Positions 44,275 to 52,900 of a stretch of DNA of 64,000 nucleotides are shown here, in pieces. The notes under the pieces were generated by a model. The model saw nothing but the letters and a program-made list of their open reading frames with translations, did not search any database and had not been told where the DNA came from. The translations under genes were made by a program, and so were the position numbers. Position 1 is the stretch's first letter; each line of letters opens with the position of its first letter. This DNA comes from JACKAQ01 sp020634975 [NCBI: Calditrichia bacterium] (lineage in GTDB: Bacteria; Calditrichota; Calditrichia; RBG-13-44-9), in assembly GCA_020634975.1 (NCBI GenBank), contig JACKAQ010000001.1, forward strand, positions 1,302,001 to 1,366,000, read 5' to 3'.

Positions 44275-45810
44275 ATGAAAAAGTTACGTAAATTTTTAGC
44301 ATTATTCACCGGTTTTTTAATGCTTTTTAGTATGGGTGGTTTAGCCCAGAGCGGTCATCATCCCAACGGTCATTTTGACCCGGATTCCTTGATATTGGTT
44401 ACTGTCACCGGCACGGCAATCATTGATTCCTCAATGCTTCACCCGGTTTACTATCTCGACGACAATGGCGACACCCAGCCTGATTATCATTTAAACTTTG
44501 GCCCATTTTGGTATCAGCCGGATAGCAGCGATGCCGTTCGCCCGCAGCATGGCGATGTTATAACCATTACCGGCGGCCTGCACGATATGCTAGTGGGGAA
44601 TTTTCCGGTAATTGTGGTTTATGAAATCAACGGGGATTTTTGGCGCGATCCCTATAATGGATTCTGGAATCAGTTGGGGCACCACTCCCATACTGGTGGC
44701 CATCATCAGGGCGGTTGCCAGGGGTCTGCTTTTGGCTGGATGCATGACTCATTGGAAACCGTTTCTCTCAGCGGTCTGGCATTGGTGGATACGACGTTTG
44801 TGATGGCGCATTATTACCTGGATACCGACAACAACGGGGAGCCGGATTACTTTTTGAATTTTGGACCGCCCTGGTACGAACCGACTTCCGGGGCAACCCG
44901 CCCGAACAATGGCGATCAAATTGATATTACCGGTGGGTCGGTAGATAGCTTAGTCTTACCCATGGTAATTGTTTACGAAATCAACGGGCTTCTATGGCGT
45001 GATTCTACCAATATCGGTTCACACTTTGGTGGTCATTGGATTCACCGTAATATGGGACAACCTCAAAACATCAATGCTCCTTTTGATCCCGATGACCACA
45101 TGCAGTTTAATCCCGGCTGGCATCCGGGTGGAATGATGATGCCGGATTCACTATTCTGCCAGATTCTGGAAGTCTATCCGCAGAATATTCCAAATACCGG
45201 AAATATGCATGTTTTCTCCGGATATGAAATCGGTATTTTTGAGCCCAATGGCGAGAATGGCATGTGGGGACACGGCGGATGCGGCGGCCATATGAATTTT
45301 GCCTCTAACATTCATTTCAAACTACATTATAACGATATTCAACTTCAAGGTAATAACATCGATGAAAATACCATACAAGCAAAATACTGGGACCGTCAAA
45401 GTAACAGCTGGATATCTGCCAGTAATTCGGTTATTGATCCAATCAACAACACTGTGACTTTTATACAATCAGATGTTAGGAATTTTGTGGTGCTAACAGG
45501 TACCCAAAATCTTGTCGCCCTCGAAAGCCCGGCTACATCAATACCCGGAGAATTTGATTTAAAACAGAATTATCCCAACCCTTTTAATCCCGGTACGACC
45601 ATTGAATTTGAGCTGGTGAAAAACGCTCAAGTAGTACTGACAATTTACAACTCACTGGGTCAGCGGTTGTTTGATCTGATCAATGCACCTTTTACGCCCG
45701 GCAACCATCGCATTAATTTTGATGGTAGGACGCTGCCTTCAGGAATTTATTTCTATGAATTGAAAGTTGGCGAGCAAAGCCGGGTGATGCGTATGAATCT
45801 CATTAAATAA
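44275..45810 (+). CDS. Secreted protein with duplicated domain and T9SS-type C-terminal sorting domain
   Basis: A 511-residue protein with a signal peptide. Two repeats of about 85 residues follow (about 35-125 and 160-245), each with a calcium-like loop (DDNGDTQPDYHLNFG and DTDNNGEPDYFLNFG) and a conserved VYEINGxxWRD. A His/Gly/Met-rich middle (HFGGHWIHRNMGQPQ, HPGGMMMPDS) comes next. The C-terminus has QNYPNPFNPGTTIEFEL and SGIYFYELKVGEQSRVMRM, the Por-type sorting signal for type IX secretion. It is probably surface-attached or released and binds metal. It closes the P5 operon. Confidence 0.85.
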   Translation: MKKLRKFLALFTGFLMLFSMGGLAQSGHHPNGHFDPDSLILVTVTGTAIIDSSMLHPVYYLDDNGDTQPDYHLNFGPFWYQPDSSDAVRPQHGDVITITGGLHDMLVGNFPVIVVYEINGDFWRDPYNGFWNQLGHHSHTGGHHQGGCQGSAFGWMHDSLETVSLSGLALVDTTFVMAHYYLDTDNNGEPDYFLNFGPPWYEPTSGATRPNNGDQIDITGGSVDSLVLPMVIVYEINGLLWRDSTNIGSHFGGHWIHRNMGQPQNINAPFDPDDHMQFNPGWHPGGMMMPDSLFCQILEVYPQNIPNTGNMHVFSGYEIGIFEPNGENGMWGHGGCGGHMNFASNIHFKLHYNDIQLQGNNIDENTIQAKYWDRQSNSWISASNSVIDPINNTVTFIQSDVRNFVVLTGTQNLVALESPATSIPGEFDLKQNYPNPFNPGTTIEFELVKNAQVVLTIYNSLGQRLFDLINAPFTPGNHRINFDGRTLPSGIYFYELKVGEQSRVMRMNLIK

Positions 45811-45834
45811 GGAAACTTATCCAATACTTATTAA

Positions 45835-46867
45835 TGCGAATTACAAGTTGAAAGCTAAGCAGAACATAGCAGCAGCGAGTCTACCAAAGACATGTGTGAT
45901 GAGTCCATTGTATGATCGAACTTTAGATGCCATTTGAATTCCGGTTTTTTGATCAATCCAGTTGAATAATGACTCGATTGGTTGACGCACACTGCTGACT
46001 GCGGTAGATAATATTTTTTCCAAATAATCAGGTTCTCTTATCTGTCCTTTCTTTTTCTTGACGGGTGTAAGTATTTGAAAATACTGTTTTTGCCAGGTAA
46101 TTTCATGAAGAAGTTGTTTGATATAAGCCTTATCAGCGTATAATTGTCCGTGGTAGAGTTGCGGCAGAATGATTTCCAGCGTTTTTAGATCATTATCGCT
46201 AGCGGGTGTAAGAGCAATGTAATCAGCAACCGGCAATTTTCCGGGTCGGCGAGACGCCAAAATATGAAGTTTGACGCCATAATAATAGATACCTTTGGAA
46301 GCACAATAACTTTTGTTGGCAAATTCGCTGACAATCTTGGCCTGATTGCTTCTCCTGGCACTCGCTAAAATAATGGGCATTGAATCAATGAGTTTGATAT
46401 CTTTAAATACCCCGGTTTGGGGAAAGGTCTCCAGTATTTTTTCAATCAGCGGAGCAAAAACTTCGCAGATGTAATTTAACCGGCGAATGTAGACGCTATA
46501 AGCCGGTAAATTCGGAAACCAATCGGATAAATGATTGCGCGTATAACTATAAATATCAATGACTTCACGTTGTTTTTTTATAATACCGAACAGGTAAATT
46601 GTAATCGCTTCTACATCACTAAAGGATGAACTGGAATTATTACTCATTCGTTGACAATACACCCATAATTCACTATGATAGAAAGTATCAATGTGATCAT
46701 ACAATGTAATCAATTGAAGCTGCCAATTCATTTTGCTCTTCTCCTTCTGTTGGTATACTTTCAGCAAAAGTAATTAACAACAGGGGGGAGGAGCTTTTCA
46801 ACTTATATTTCACTTTAGTATATGTTTTTAAATAGCTTAAATAAATTACTTTAACCTGTAATTCGCA
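45835..46867 (-). mobile_element. IS982-family insertion sequence
   Basis: A 1,033-bp element with inverted ends TGCGAATTACAAGTT (45835) and its counterpart ending CTGTAATTCGCA (46867). It is flanked by 7-bp direct repeats TTATTAA at 45828-45834 and 46868-46874. It lies just after the sorting-domain gene and separates it from its terminator at 46876-46918. Confidence 0.9.
45841..46731 (-). CDS. IS982-family DDE transposase
   Basis: Transposase of about 296 residues from an ATG with GGAG upstream (MNWQLQLITLYDHID). IKLIDSMPIILASARRSN carries the first catalytic Asp. KGIYYYGVKLHILASR, DKAYI and the Glu region QPIESLFNWIDQKTGIQ complete an IS982-like core. The frame is intact and the element's ends are preserved, so it may be active. 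Confidence 0.88.
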   Translation of the reverse strand: MNWQLQLITLYDHIDTFYHSELWVYCQRMSNNSSSSFSDVEAITIYLFGIIKKQREVIDIYSYTRNHLSDWFPNLPAYSVYIRRLNYICEVFAPLIEKILETFPQTGVFKDIKLIDSMPIILASARRSNQAKIVSEFANKSYCASKGIYYYGVKLHILASRRPGKLPVADYIALTPASDNDLKTLEIILPQLYHGQLYADKAYIKQLLHEITWQKQYFQILTPVKKKKGQIREPDYLEKILSTAVSSVRQPIESLFNWIDQKTGIQMASKVRSYNGLITHVFGRLAAAMFCLAFNL

Positions 46868-46875
46868 TTATTAAT

Positions 46876-46918
46876 CATAAAACACCCTTGTGCGGAAACC
46901 GTACGAGGGTGTTTTATG
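46876..46918. terminator. Strong 20-bp hairpin terminator
   Basis: CATAAAACACCCTTGTGCGG and CCGTACGAGGGTGTTTTATG form a 20-bp stem with two wobble pairs and a 3-nt loop; the A-rich and T-rich arms fit a bidirectional rho-independent terminator. Before the IS982 insertion it lay about 20 bp after the sorting-domain gene at 44275-45810. Confidence 0.75.
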
Positions 46919-46929
46919 GATTTTGCCTT

Positions 46930-47112
46930 TTATTTGACAGGAAAGCATGTAAGGTTTTCCGATTTATATACCTTCATCCTCCTGCATTCGATTGCATCAA
47001 AAAACCAAAGTGGAAGTGCAGCCCAATACCCAAGATTCGCAACCGGATAAAATGTTAATTTCGATGTAAACGGCAATTGCACAATTGGGGGAGACAACAC
47101 CCAATGCTTCAA
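46930..47112 (-). CDS. Short unassigned frame downstream of nqrE
   Basis: A 60-codon frame (HWVLSPPIVQLPFTSKLTFY, then YWAALPLWFFDAIECRRMKV) between the nqrE stop and the terminator. It has an aromatic hydrophobic core and could be the remnant of a larger protein. I recognise no family and see no strong ribosome binding site. It may not be expressed. Confidence 0.25.
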   Translation of the reverse strand: MKHWVLSPPIVQLPFTSKLTFYPVANLGYWAALPLWFFDAIECRRMKVYKSENLTCFPVK

Positions 47113-47153
47113 TTAACGGGCTCACAGTTATTTTTATTAAACACCAGTTTTTT

Positions 47154-47765
47154 CTACAACTGAATTCCCGAAAACAACATGAAAGCCATCGCCATTAACC
47201 CTGCGATAATAAAAGCTATGCCCAAACCTCTTAACCCTTCGGGGACATTGCTGTATTTCATCTTTTCCCGGATACCGGCTAAGGCAATTATTGCGATGGC
47301 AAATCCAGTCCCGCTGCCAAAACCATAGACAATACTCTCCGAAAAGTTATAGCCGCGTTCAACCATGAACAGCGAACCGCCGAGAATGGCGCAATTCACG
47401 GTTATCAACGGCAAAAAGATGCCCAGTGTGTGGTATAGTTTGGGGAAGTATTTGTCCAAAGCCATTTCCAGAATTTGAACAATGGTTGCGATCAAACCAA
47501 TAAAAACGATATACTCCAGGAAGCTAATGTCCGCATCCGGAAATCCCGCCCAGGACAGTGCGCCCGGTTCCAAAATATAATGATAAATTAAATGATTGGC
47601 CGGAATGGTGATCGTTTGAACTAATGTCACCGCGATCCCCAATCCTATAGCTGTTTCTACCTTTTTGGAAACCGCTAAAAAAGTGCATATTCCTAAGAAG
47701 AATGCCAAAATAATGTTTTCGGTAAATACAGCCTTAAAAAATAAGCTGAGATATTGTTCAATCAT
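47154..47765 (-). CDS. nqrE: Na+-translocating NADH:quinone reductase subunit E
   Basis: A 203-residue integral membrane protein with six helices. [20 protein letters not shown] and [20 protein letters not shown] hold the two Cys of the intramembrane iron-sulfur centre. [20 protein letters not shown] and [19 protein letters not shown] are NqrE rather than RnfA hallmarks. No other nqr genes are in the window. It ends a long operon of copper, iron and cytochrome c maturation genes, which is unusual. A complete Nqr may be elsewhere, or this copy may work with other partners. Confidence 0.94.
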   Translation of the reverse strand: MIEQYLSLFFKAVFTENIILAFFLGICTFLAVSKKVETAIGLGIAVTLVQTITIPANHLIYHYILEPGALSWAGFPDADISFLEYIVFIGLIATIVQILEMALDKYFPKLYHTLGIFLPLITVNCAILGGSLFMVERGYNFSESIVYGFGSGTGFAIAIIALAGIREKMKYSNVPEGLRGLGIAFIIAGLMAMAFMLFSGIQL

Positions 47766-47787
47766 ATGCTCACTACCGGAAATTTCA

Positions 47788-47828
47788 GATTCAGACCTAA
47801 CCTATAGATATCCGGTTAGGCCTGAATC
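47788..47828. other. Hairpin in the DUF3347-nqrE gap
   Basis: GATTCAGACCTAACC and GGTTAGGCCTGAATC make a 15-bp stem with one mismatch and an 11-nt loop. On the minus strand, the direction of the operon, no T-run follows, so it is not a standard terminator. It could stabilise the upstream mRNA or attenuate nqrE. Confidence 0.45.
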
Positions 47829-47847
47829 AGGTCTTGTGTTTATTTTT

Positions 47848-48405
47848 TTAATCCGTGGTTTTAGCGAATGTTTCCACCAGCGTGCCGCAGCCTGACATGG
47901 ATTCCCCAAAATAAGGATTGGCGATATCCTTTGTGTTGCTTAACCAATGCCCCCCGGATTCAACAGCCATGGGACAATGCAGCAGGAAAGTGTCATAGTT
48001 GAGTGGGCCAAATTTTTTGACAATCTCAATAAGCACATTGGAAATGGCTAAAAAACCACTTCGCTGTTCTTTTATTTCTTTTCCGGAAACCAGACCTACG
48101 ACAGCCTGCTCGAGTGTCAGGATTTCCTTTTGCCACTGGGCCTGTTGGGTGCTTGTGAGTGCATCTGCCTTCAAGGCTTCAAATGCTTTTTTTAGTAATG
48201 CGGCCTTTTCTGCTGCAATTTTCACATTTTCGTCAAAAATGGCGCTCTCCAATTCAAAATATTCCTCCATTGCCCCAGAGAGTTGTCCGCAGAATTCCTG
48301 TGGAACTTTATTGTTTTGGCTTTTATCATGCGCAAAAATGCTACCGCTTGGCAACAAGCCTGCGAACAATAGCACCATCAGAATCCATTGAAAATGCTTG
48401 ATCAT
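47848..48405 (-). CDS. DUF3347-type copper-binding periplasmic protein
   Basis: A 185-residue protein with a signal peptide (VLLFAGLLPSGSIFAHD) and a helical body. The C-terminal DUF3347 signature is LLHCPMAVESGGHWLSNTKD and NPYFGESMSGCG. A second copy is at 5370-5978. The HCPM and CG elements suggest a Cu(I) or haem site. It follows the MacB-like ABC genes with a 17-bp gap, so it may be the periplasmic partner of that transporter. Confidence 0.85.
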   Translation of the reverse strand: MIKHFQWILMVLLFAGLLPSGSIFAHDKSQNNKVPQEFCGQLSGAMEEYFELESAIFDENVKIAAEKAALLKKAFEALKADALTSTQQAQWQKEILTLEQAVVGLVSGKEIKEQRSGFLAISNVLIEIVKKFGPLNYDTFLLHCPMAVESGGHWLSNTKDIANPYFGESMSGCGTLVETFAKTTD

Positions 48406-48422
48406 TTGAAAATACCTCCAGT

Positions 48423-49139
48423 TTATGAATTAAATGCAATCGCAGCAGCTTCCGGTAAACAGGCTTCTGCGGATGGACCTAGTTTGCCATCGACGATGTG
48501 CAATGAGCGATGGACATAGTTCAGATTTTCCGGATTATGGGTAACCATAAGAATGGTTTGCCCTTCCTGGTTTAATTGATAAAACACTTTCATAATCTCG
48601 TTGCTGTTCGCAGAGTCGAGATTGCCGGTCGGTTCATCGGCTAATATGATCGGAGGACGGTTCACCAGGGCGCGAGCAATAGCGACCCGTTCCTGCTCAC
48701 CACCACTTAACGTATCCGGAAGCCGATGGGCTTTGTTTGCCAGTCCCACTTTCTCCAGCATCGTTGCGGCCATGGCCTTTTTTTCAGTACGGGAAAATGA
48801 TGTGACCGTCAACGGAAGCAGCACATTTTCGAGAACACTCAAATAGGGAATTAAATGAAATGACTGGAAAACAAAACCGATATATTCCCGGCGAAAATCT
48901 GCCAGTTGCTCAACGGTTAATTGAAACAGATCGATTTCATCAGTAAAAACGGCGCCGGTTGTGGGATGCATCAGCCCGCCCAGCAGCGAAAGTAAAGTGC
49001 TTTTGCCAGAACCGGATGGACCGGCAATCGCAATAAATTCTCCCAATTCCACATGGAAAGAAATATCATCTACTGCCGCAACGGTTTCCTCACCGCTGTG
49101 ATAAGTTTTTCGCAAATTTATAACTTCGATAAAGCTCAT
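48423..49139 (-). CDS. ABC transporter ATPase (MacB/LolD-like)
   Basis: A 238-residue ATP-binding subunit: Walker [15 protein letters not shown]-loop region [20 protein letters not shown], signature [15 protein letters not shown], Walker [18 protein letters not shown] and H-loop TILMVTHN. The GNLDS pattern is typical of the FtsE/LolD/MacB class, which powers mechanotransmission rather than substrate passage. It pairs with the FtsX-type permease just upstream (26-bp gap). Confidence 0.95.
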   Translation of the reverse strand: MSFIEVINLRKTYHSGEETVAAVDDISFHVELGEFIAIAGPSGSGKSTLLSLLGGLMHPTTGAVFTDEIDLFQLTVEQLADFRREYIGFVFQSFHLIPYLSVLENVLLPLTVTSFSRTEKKAMAATMLEKVGLANKAHRLPDTLSGGEQERVAIARALVNRPPIILADEPTGNLDSANSNEIMKVFYQLNQEGQTILMVTHNPENLNYVHRSLHIVDGKLGPSAEACLPEAAAIAFNS

Positions 49140-49165
49140 TCGTTTAACCCTTTCGCATTGATCAA

Positions 49166-50323
49166 TTACAAAGCCCGTAATGCCGTGGTCGGATCCAGTT
49201 TTGCCGCCTTCAAAGAGGGATAAAACGCCGCGCCGATGCCAATCGTGATGGAAAGCGCCATGGCCAAGCCAAATACCGTAAGGTCGAATGGAACAACCAG
49301 CGTTTGCACCCCAACCAGCGGCGCAGCATTTTGCGATATCATAAAACCAATCAAAAACCCCGAAACTCCGGCAATTGCGCTCAGAATAAACGCTTCAAGC
49401 AAAATAATTTGCAGGATATTTTTCTGACGAAAACCGACGGAGCGAAACAAGCCAATTTCTTTTTTCCGTTCATTCACCGATGCTGTCATGGTTGTAAAAA
49501 CAATCAAACCGCCCACCAATAGCATGACGAGGGAAATCCCCAACGAAAAGTGATCGAACTGGTGCATTGCGGTCATTTTACTTTCGATGGTCTGGCGGAT
49601 CGCTGTTACTCTGGCGCCAGGCAGTTTTTCGGATGTTTGCGCAACGATTTCCTCTATAGGACAGTCGTAACACTGTGCTGCAACTTCGATAAGACTTACC
49701 GCGGCAGGTTTGTTAAACAGACGCTGGGCTTTTTCCAGATCAATGAAAATCAATCCATCATCTTGTGAACCGGTTTCCTGCAAAATGCCGCTAATTGTGA
49801 AGGTCTGGCCATTTAATGAAATATCCTGCCCTGGTTTGAGGTTGAGCTGGCGTCCGACCTCAGCGCCAATTAGCGCTTCGTGATCTTTTTGTGGAGAAAC
49901 ACCAACAATCTTCCACCATTTTTTAAGTTGAGTTTCCGCGGCAAAATCCACCCCAACCGCCATTACACGGCGGGATTGTAAATCAGTTACATTCAGCAAT
50001 TTGGGCGCCACGATGCTAATGTTTTCTTTGTTTTTGATGGTGCGGATCGCCTCAATGTCAGCGACATGTAGGTCTCGTTGATCAAATGACACCCCAGCTA
50101 CTGACATACCGCCATAAGATAACGCCAGGTCATCTGATTTGGGCACAATGAGGATATTGGCGCCATATTCGTCGAGCTTTTGGGCAATATCAACGCTCAT
50201 TGCACGAGAAATACTCCACAATATAATGACTGTGCCTACGGCAATTGTTAAGCCTATTAATTGAAAAATCATTCGAGACTTGCGGCGCCAAAGACTGTTA
50301 AGTGCGATATTATATAATTTCAT
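49166..50323 (-). CDS. FtsX/MacB-type ABC permease
   Basis: A 385-residue permease with one N-terminal helix (IFQLIGLTIAVGTVIILWS), a large periplasmic MacB-PCD domain of about 220 residues and three C-terminal helices. MTASVNERKKEIGLFRSVGF is the FtsX signature. A short Cys pair in the periplasmic domain (AAQCYDCPIEE) could bind metal or form a disulfide. With the adjacent DUF2318 and DUF3347 genes it resembles the MacB-like ABC linked to P19/FTR1 iron uptake in some bacteria, although P19 and FTR1 are not seen here. Confidence 0.9.
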   Translation of the reverse strand: MKLYNIALNSLWRRKSRMIFQLIGLTIAVGTVIILWSISRAMSVDIAQKLDEYGANILIVPKSDDLALSYGGMSVAGVSFDQRDLHVADIEAIRTIKNKENISIVAPKLLNVTDLQSRRVMAVGVDFAAETQLKKWWKIVGVSPQKDHEALIGAEVGRQLNLKPGQDISLNGQTFTISGILQETGSQDDGLIFIDLEKAQRLFNKPAAVSLIEVAAQCYDCPIEEIVAQTSEKLPGARVTAIRQTIESKMTAMHQFDHFSLGISLVMLLVGGLIVFTTMTASVNERKKEIGLFRSVGFRQKNILQIILLEAFILSAIAGVSGFLIGFMISQNAAPLVGVQTLVVPFDLTVFGLAMALSITIGIGAAFYPSLKAAKLDPTTALRAL

Positions 50324-50354
50324 GATGTTTTTAACCTTACTACACTATGCAGTT

Positions 50355-51203
50355 TCACGGTTTTTGGGGTATACAAATACCCATCATTCCTAAATCCAGC
50401 GACAGATATATTCTTTCATCAGTGACTAAATTCTTCCAAGCGTCTAACATATTTTTTGACCATCGAATATCATCAAAAACCATAACACTGTTGCCAGACA
50501 GCAACGGATATAGCTGGCCAAAGTATTTTAATGTTGCTTCACCATCATGGTGTCCATCAAGAAAGACAAAATCCAGTTGTTTGCAGTTTTCCAGAATGGT
50601 ATTCAAGCCATTTTGGAAACTTTCATTTACAACTTTTACTTTGGGCAATTGCAACTTTTGTAAATTGTTTGAAGCGATGGTGGCTAAAGGCTCCGCACCT
50701 TCGATTGTCAGCAGCTTGCCTGCCTCGTTCAGCTCCAATGCCGCTGCAATATATGCAGCTGATATTCCAACGCAACTTCCCAGTTCAAGACAGTTTTCAG
50801 GCTTTAAATTTCTAACCAGGTGAAATAATAATCCAGTCCAGAAAATCTGTTTGTTGGAAAGCCGGCTTATATCGCTAATACTACGCTCAGCAACTTTGAC
50901 ATCGTTCCCGGTCATATTGTATTCGCTGACGCGATCTGATCCAGCGCCAAAATCAATGATTTGAACGACTTGATCATTATTGTTCAGAGAATCTCTCAAC
51001 AACTCTATTTTTTGAACCCAGTAACTTTCCTCAGCGCTGAAAGAATAATTTAATGCCTTTTTTAGGGTAATATCCAGATACTTAACTTCCGAATTTTCAG
51101 TTTTTTGTATCTTTTTATGGGCATTTATTAAAAGTAATCCAAAAATCAATTGATACACTCTTCTTTCAATATTGCGTCGAAAAAAATAGCTGTTTAGTGC
51201 CAT
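50355..51203 (-). CDS. SAM-dependent methyltransferase (class I, O-methyltransferase-like)
   Basis: A 282-residue protein with a class I methyltransferase core. Motif I is CLELGSCVGISAAYIAAALE, then KLLTIEGAEPLATIASNN, LDFVFLDGHHDGEATLKYFG and VMVFDDIRWSKNM. That is the Methyltransf_24 group, often O-methyltransferases. The first 60 residues are helical and specific to this protein. It sits between the zinc-ribbon/DUF2318 and ABC permease genes; its target is unknown. Confidence 0.85.
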   Translation of the reverse strand: MALNSYFFRRNIERRVYQLIFGLLLINAHKKIQKTENSEVKYLDITLKKALNYSFSAEESYWVQKIELLRDSLNNNDQVVQIIDFGAGSDRVSEYNMTGNDVKVAERSISDISRLSNKQIFWTGLLFHLVRNLKPENCLELGSCVGISAAYIAAALELNEAGKLLTIEGAEPLATIASNNLQKLQLPKVKVVNESFQNGLNTILENCKQLDFVFLDGHHDGEATLKYFGQLYPLLSGNSVMVFDDIRWSKNMLDAWKNLVTDERIYLSLDLGMMGICIPQKP

Positions 51204-51229
51204 GATTACTCGCTTGTTTTATATGCTGT

Positions 51230-51925
51230 TTAGGCTCGGGGTACCCACTCAACAACTTTTGCAGCATCAATATGGATCTCATTGCCAACAACAGCACTTG
51301 GTAATGGATCCGGTGGGTAATCTTGACAAGCACCACTTATCCCGCTTAAGTTATTGAGATCCCATGTGGTGCCGCAGGAGTTGCAATACAGTTGGTCGGA
51401 ACGGATGTGAAAACGGGTGGACTTGCAGGGTTCGCACATGCTAACCGCAGTTACCACTTTTCCTTCGGTAGAAATATATGCCAGCAACGGAACCACTCCG
51501 CGGGGTGATTGGTAATCAAAAGCCACAAACTTTTGGGTTTTTACCAAATCTAATGGCAGGATGATCTTGCCATTCTCCACCTTCACCTGTACCGGCTGCA
51601 TCTGGGTTGGGGACGCCGGGTATTGCTCTCCCCCGGAAACGACAGGCTGGTTTTCAAGGATGGGATTGCTTCGGGAGGGCAAGCTGTTGACAAACGTGAA
51701 CAGTCCCAAGGCGACCATCACGCCCACTACGAGGTAAAGTCCTTTTCGGGTTTTTGCAGAGTGCTGGTTTTTACCCAACACCCTCGCGCGTTTATCCTGG
51801 TAGTTGACCTGTTGTTTTTCAGAAGCAGTTCTTTCATCCGTGGCAAGTAATTCCGCTCCACATTCGCTGCAATATTTAGCGATTGGCTGAACCGCTGATC
51901 CGCATTGAGTACAAAAGTTGGCCAT
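51230..51925 (-). CDS. Zinc-ribbon and DUF2318 membrane protein
   Basis: A 231-residue protein. An N-terminal zinc ribbon (FCTQCGS and YCSECGA, residues 4-25) precedes one helix (about 62-85), then a periplasmic DUF2318 domain with CEPCKSTRFHIRSDQLYCNS, CGTTWDLNNL and a conserved CQDYPPDPLP. Five Cys there could bind Fe or Cu. DUF2318 proteins accompany P19/FTR1 and MacB-like ABC genes elsewhere. The cytosolic zinc ribbon joined to it is unusual. It is next to the zinc-ribbon/CcmH protein with the same N-terminal layout. Confidence 0.88.
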   Translation of the reverse strand: MANFCTQCGSAVQPIAKYCSECGAELLATDERTASEKQQVNYQDKRARVLGKNQHSAKTRKGLYLVVGVMVALGLFTFVNSLPSRSNPILENQPVVSGGEQYPASPTQMQPVQVKVENGKIILPLDLVKTQKFVAFDYQSPRGVVPLLAYISTEGKVVTAVSMCEPCKSTRFHIRSDQLYCNSCGTTWDLNNLSGISGACQDYPPDPLPSAVVGNEIHIDAAKVVEWVPRA

Positions 51926-51937
51926 ATTTTTTCTCCT

Positions 51938-52900
51938 TTACCGAATTCGACCACCGTATTTTTGTTCGACGTTGTCAATTACTTGTGCAACTGTGTAATT
52001 CCCGGTTGCGATTTGTTCGTCTATAAATTGTTTAACCTCTACAGCGCCGCGCGGATGATCACAACTGCAATCTTTTAACTCGTCAATTGCGCATTGTCCG
52101 CAGGGGCAGGAAAATTGTTCGATAATTTGCTGGCGGTTGGCAATTCCGGCCAAGGCATCGCCATTGGGCATATTCACTTCATTCGCAGGTGTGTTGGCAG
52201 TTAAGGCGGTCGGAAGATTTAAATTCAAATCATTTTTGTCTAATGACAGTTGTGTAGATTTTAACCCGCCATATTGGTTGTTTAAAACCTTCACGACATC
52301 ATCCGCATTTTGACCGCCGGCAAGGGCATTGCGGATAAAGTCGCGTTCTTTACGAGCGGTAGCGCATGAACAAGATTCTAACGGTTCGCTCGGACAACTG
52401 CCACAGGCACACACAAACTTTGAAGCTACTTCCCGCATCTGTGCCTCCAAAGCGGGATTCGTGCTGACATTTTCTACGTAACGTTCAGATATTTTTAACG
52501 ATTTTTCATTCATGTAAACCGCATAAACACCGAACAAAACCACACCCAGGGCAATCATTCCTATTACTTTGTAATTCCAACCCTGCAGGGTGCCACGCCT
52601 TACGGTGTGCCGGACATGCTCTGCGCTTGTTTTTTGTTTTTTGCGTTTTTTTCGTGAAGGCTTGCTACTCTTGGGTGTTGCTGTCGGTTTATGATGTTCA
52701 TTTGCCGATTTTTCCCCCGAGGAAAGCTTAATACCACATTTACCACAGTATTTCGCATTATGCGGATTTTCAAAACCACATTCCCGGCAATAGGTGCCTT
52801 TGTTTCCTTTTTCCGGCAAATCGCTGCCACATTGAAAACAAAATTTTGCAGTTAACTCATTATCAGTTTGACAATTCGGACACTTTTTTGATGGTGTCAT
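51938..52900 (-). CDS. Double zinc-ribbon membrane protein with two CcmH-like domains
   Basis: A 320-residue protein. Two N-terminal zinc ribbons (CPNC...CFQCG and YCRECG...YCGKCG, residues 7-56) are followed by a Lys-rich linker, one helix (112-130) and two periplasmic CcmH-like domains (164-212 and 265-318). Each starts with a Cys cluster (CACGSCPSEPLESCSC and CPCGQCAIDELKDCSC). CcmH reduces apocytochrome c thiols before haem attachment, but normally has one LRCxxC motif. The start lies 38 bp inside the end of ccmF, so the two are tightly coupled. The four-Cys clusters suggest metal binding rather than, or in addition to, thiol exchange. Confidence 0.85.
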   Translation of the reverse strand: MTPSKKCPNCQTDNELTAKFCFQCGSDLPEKGNKGTYCRECGFENPHNAKYCGKCGIKLSSGEKSANEHHKPTATPKSSKPSRKKRKKQKTSAEHVRHTVRRGTLQGWNYKVIGMIALGVVLFGVYAVYMNEKSLKISERYVENVSTNPALEAQMREVASKFVCACGSCPSEPLESCSCATARKERDFIRNALAGGQNADDVVKVLNNQYGGLKSTQLSLDKNDLNLNLPTALTANTPANEVNMPNGDALAGIANRQQIIEQFSCPCGQCAIDELKDCSCDHPRGAVEVKQFIDEQIATGNYTVAQVIDNVEQKYGGRIR

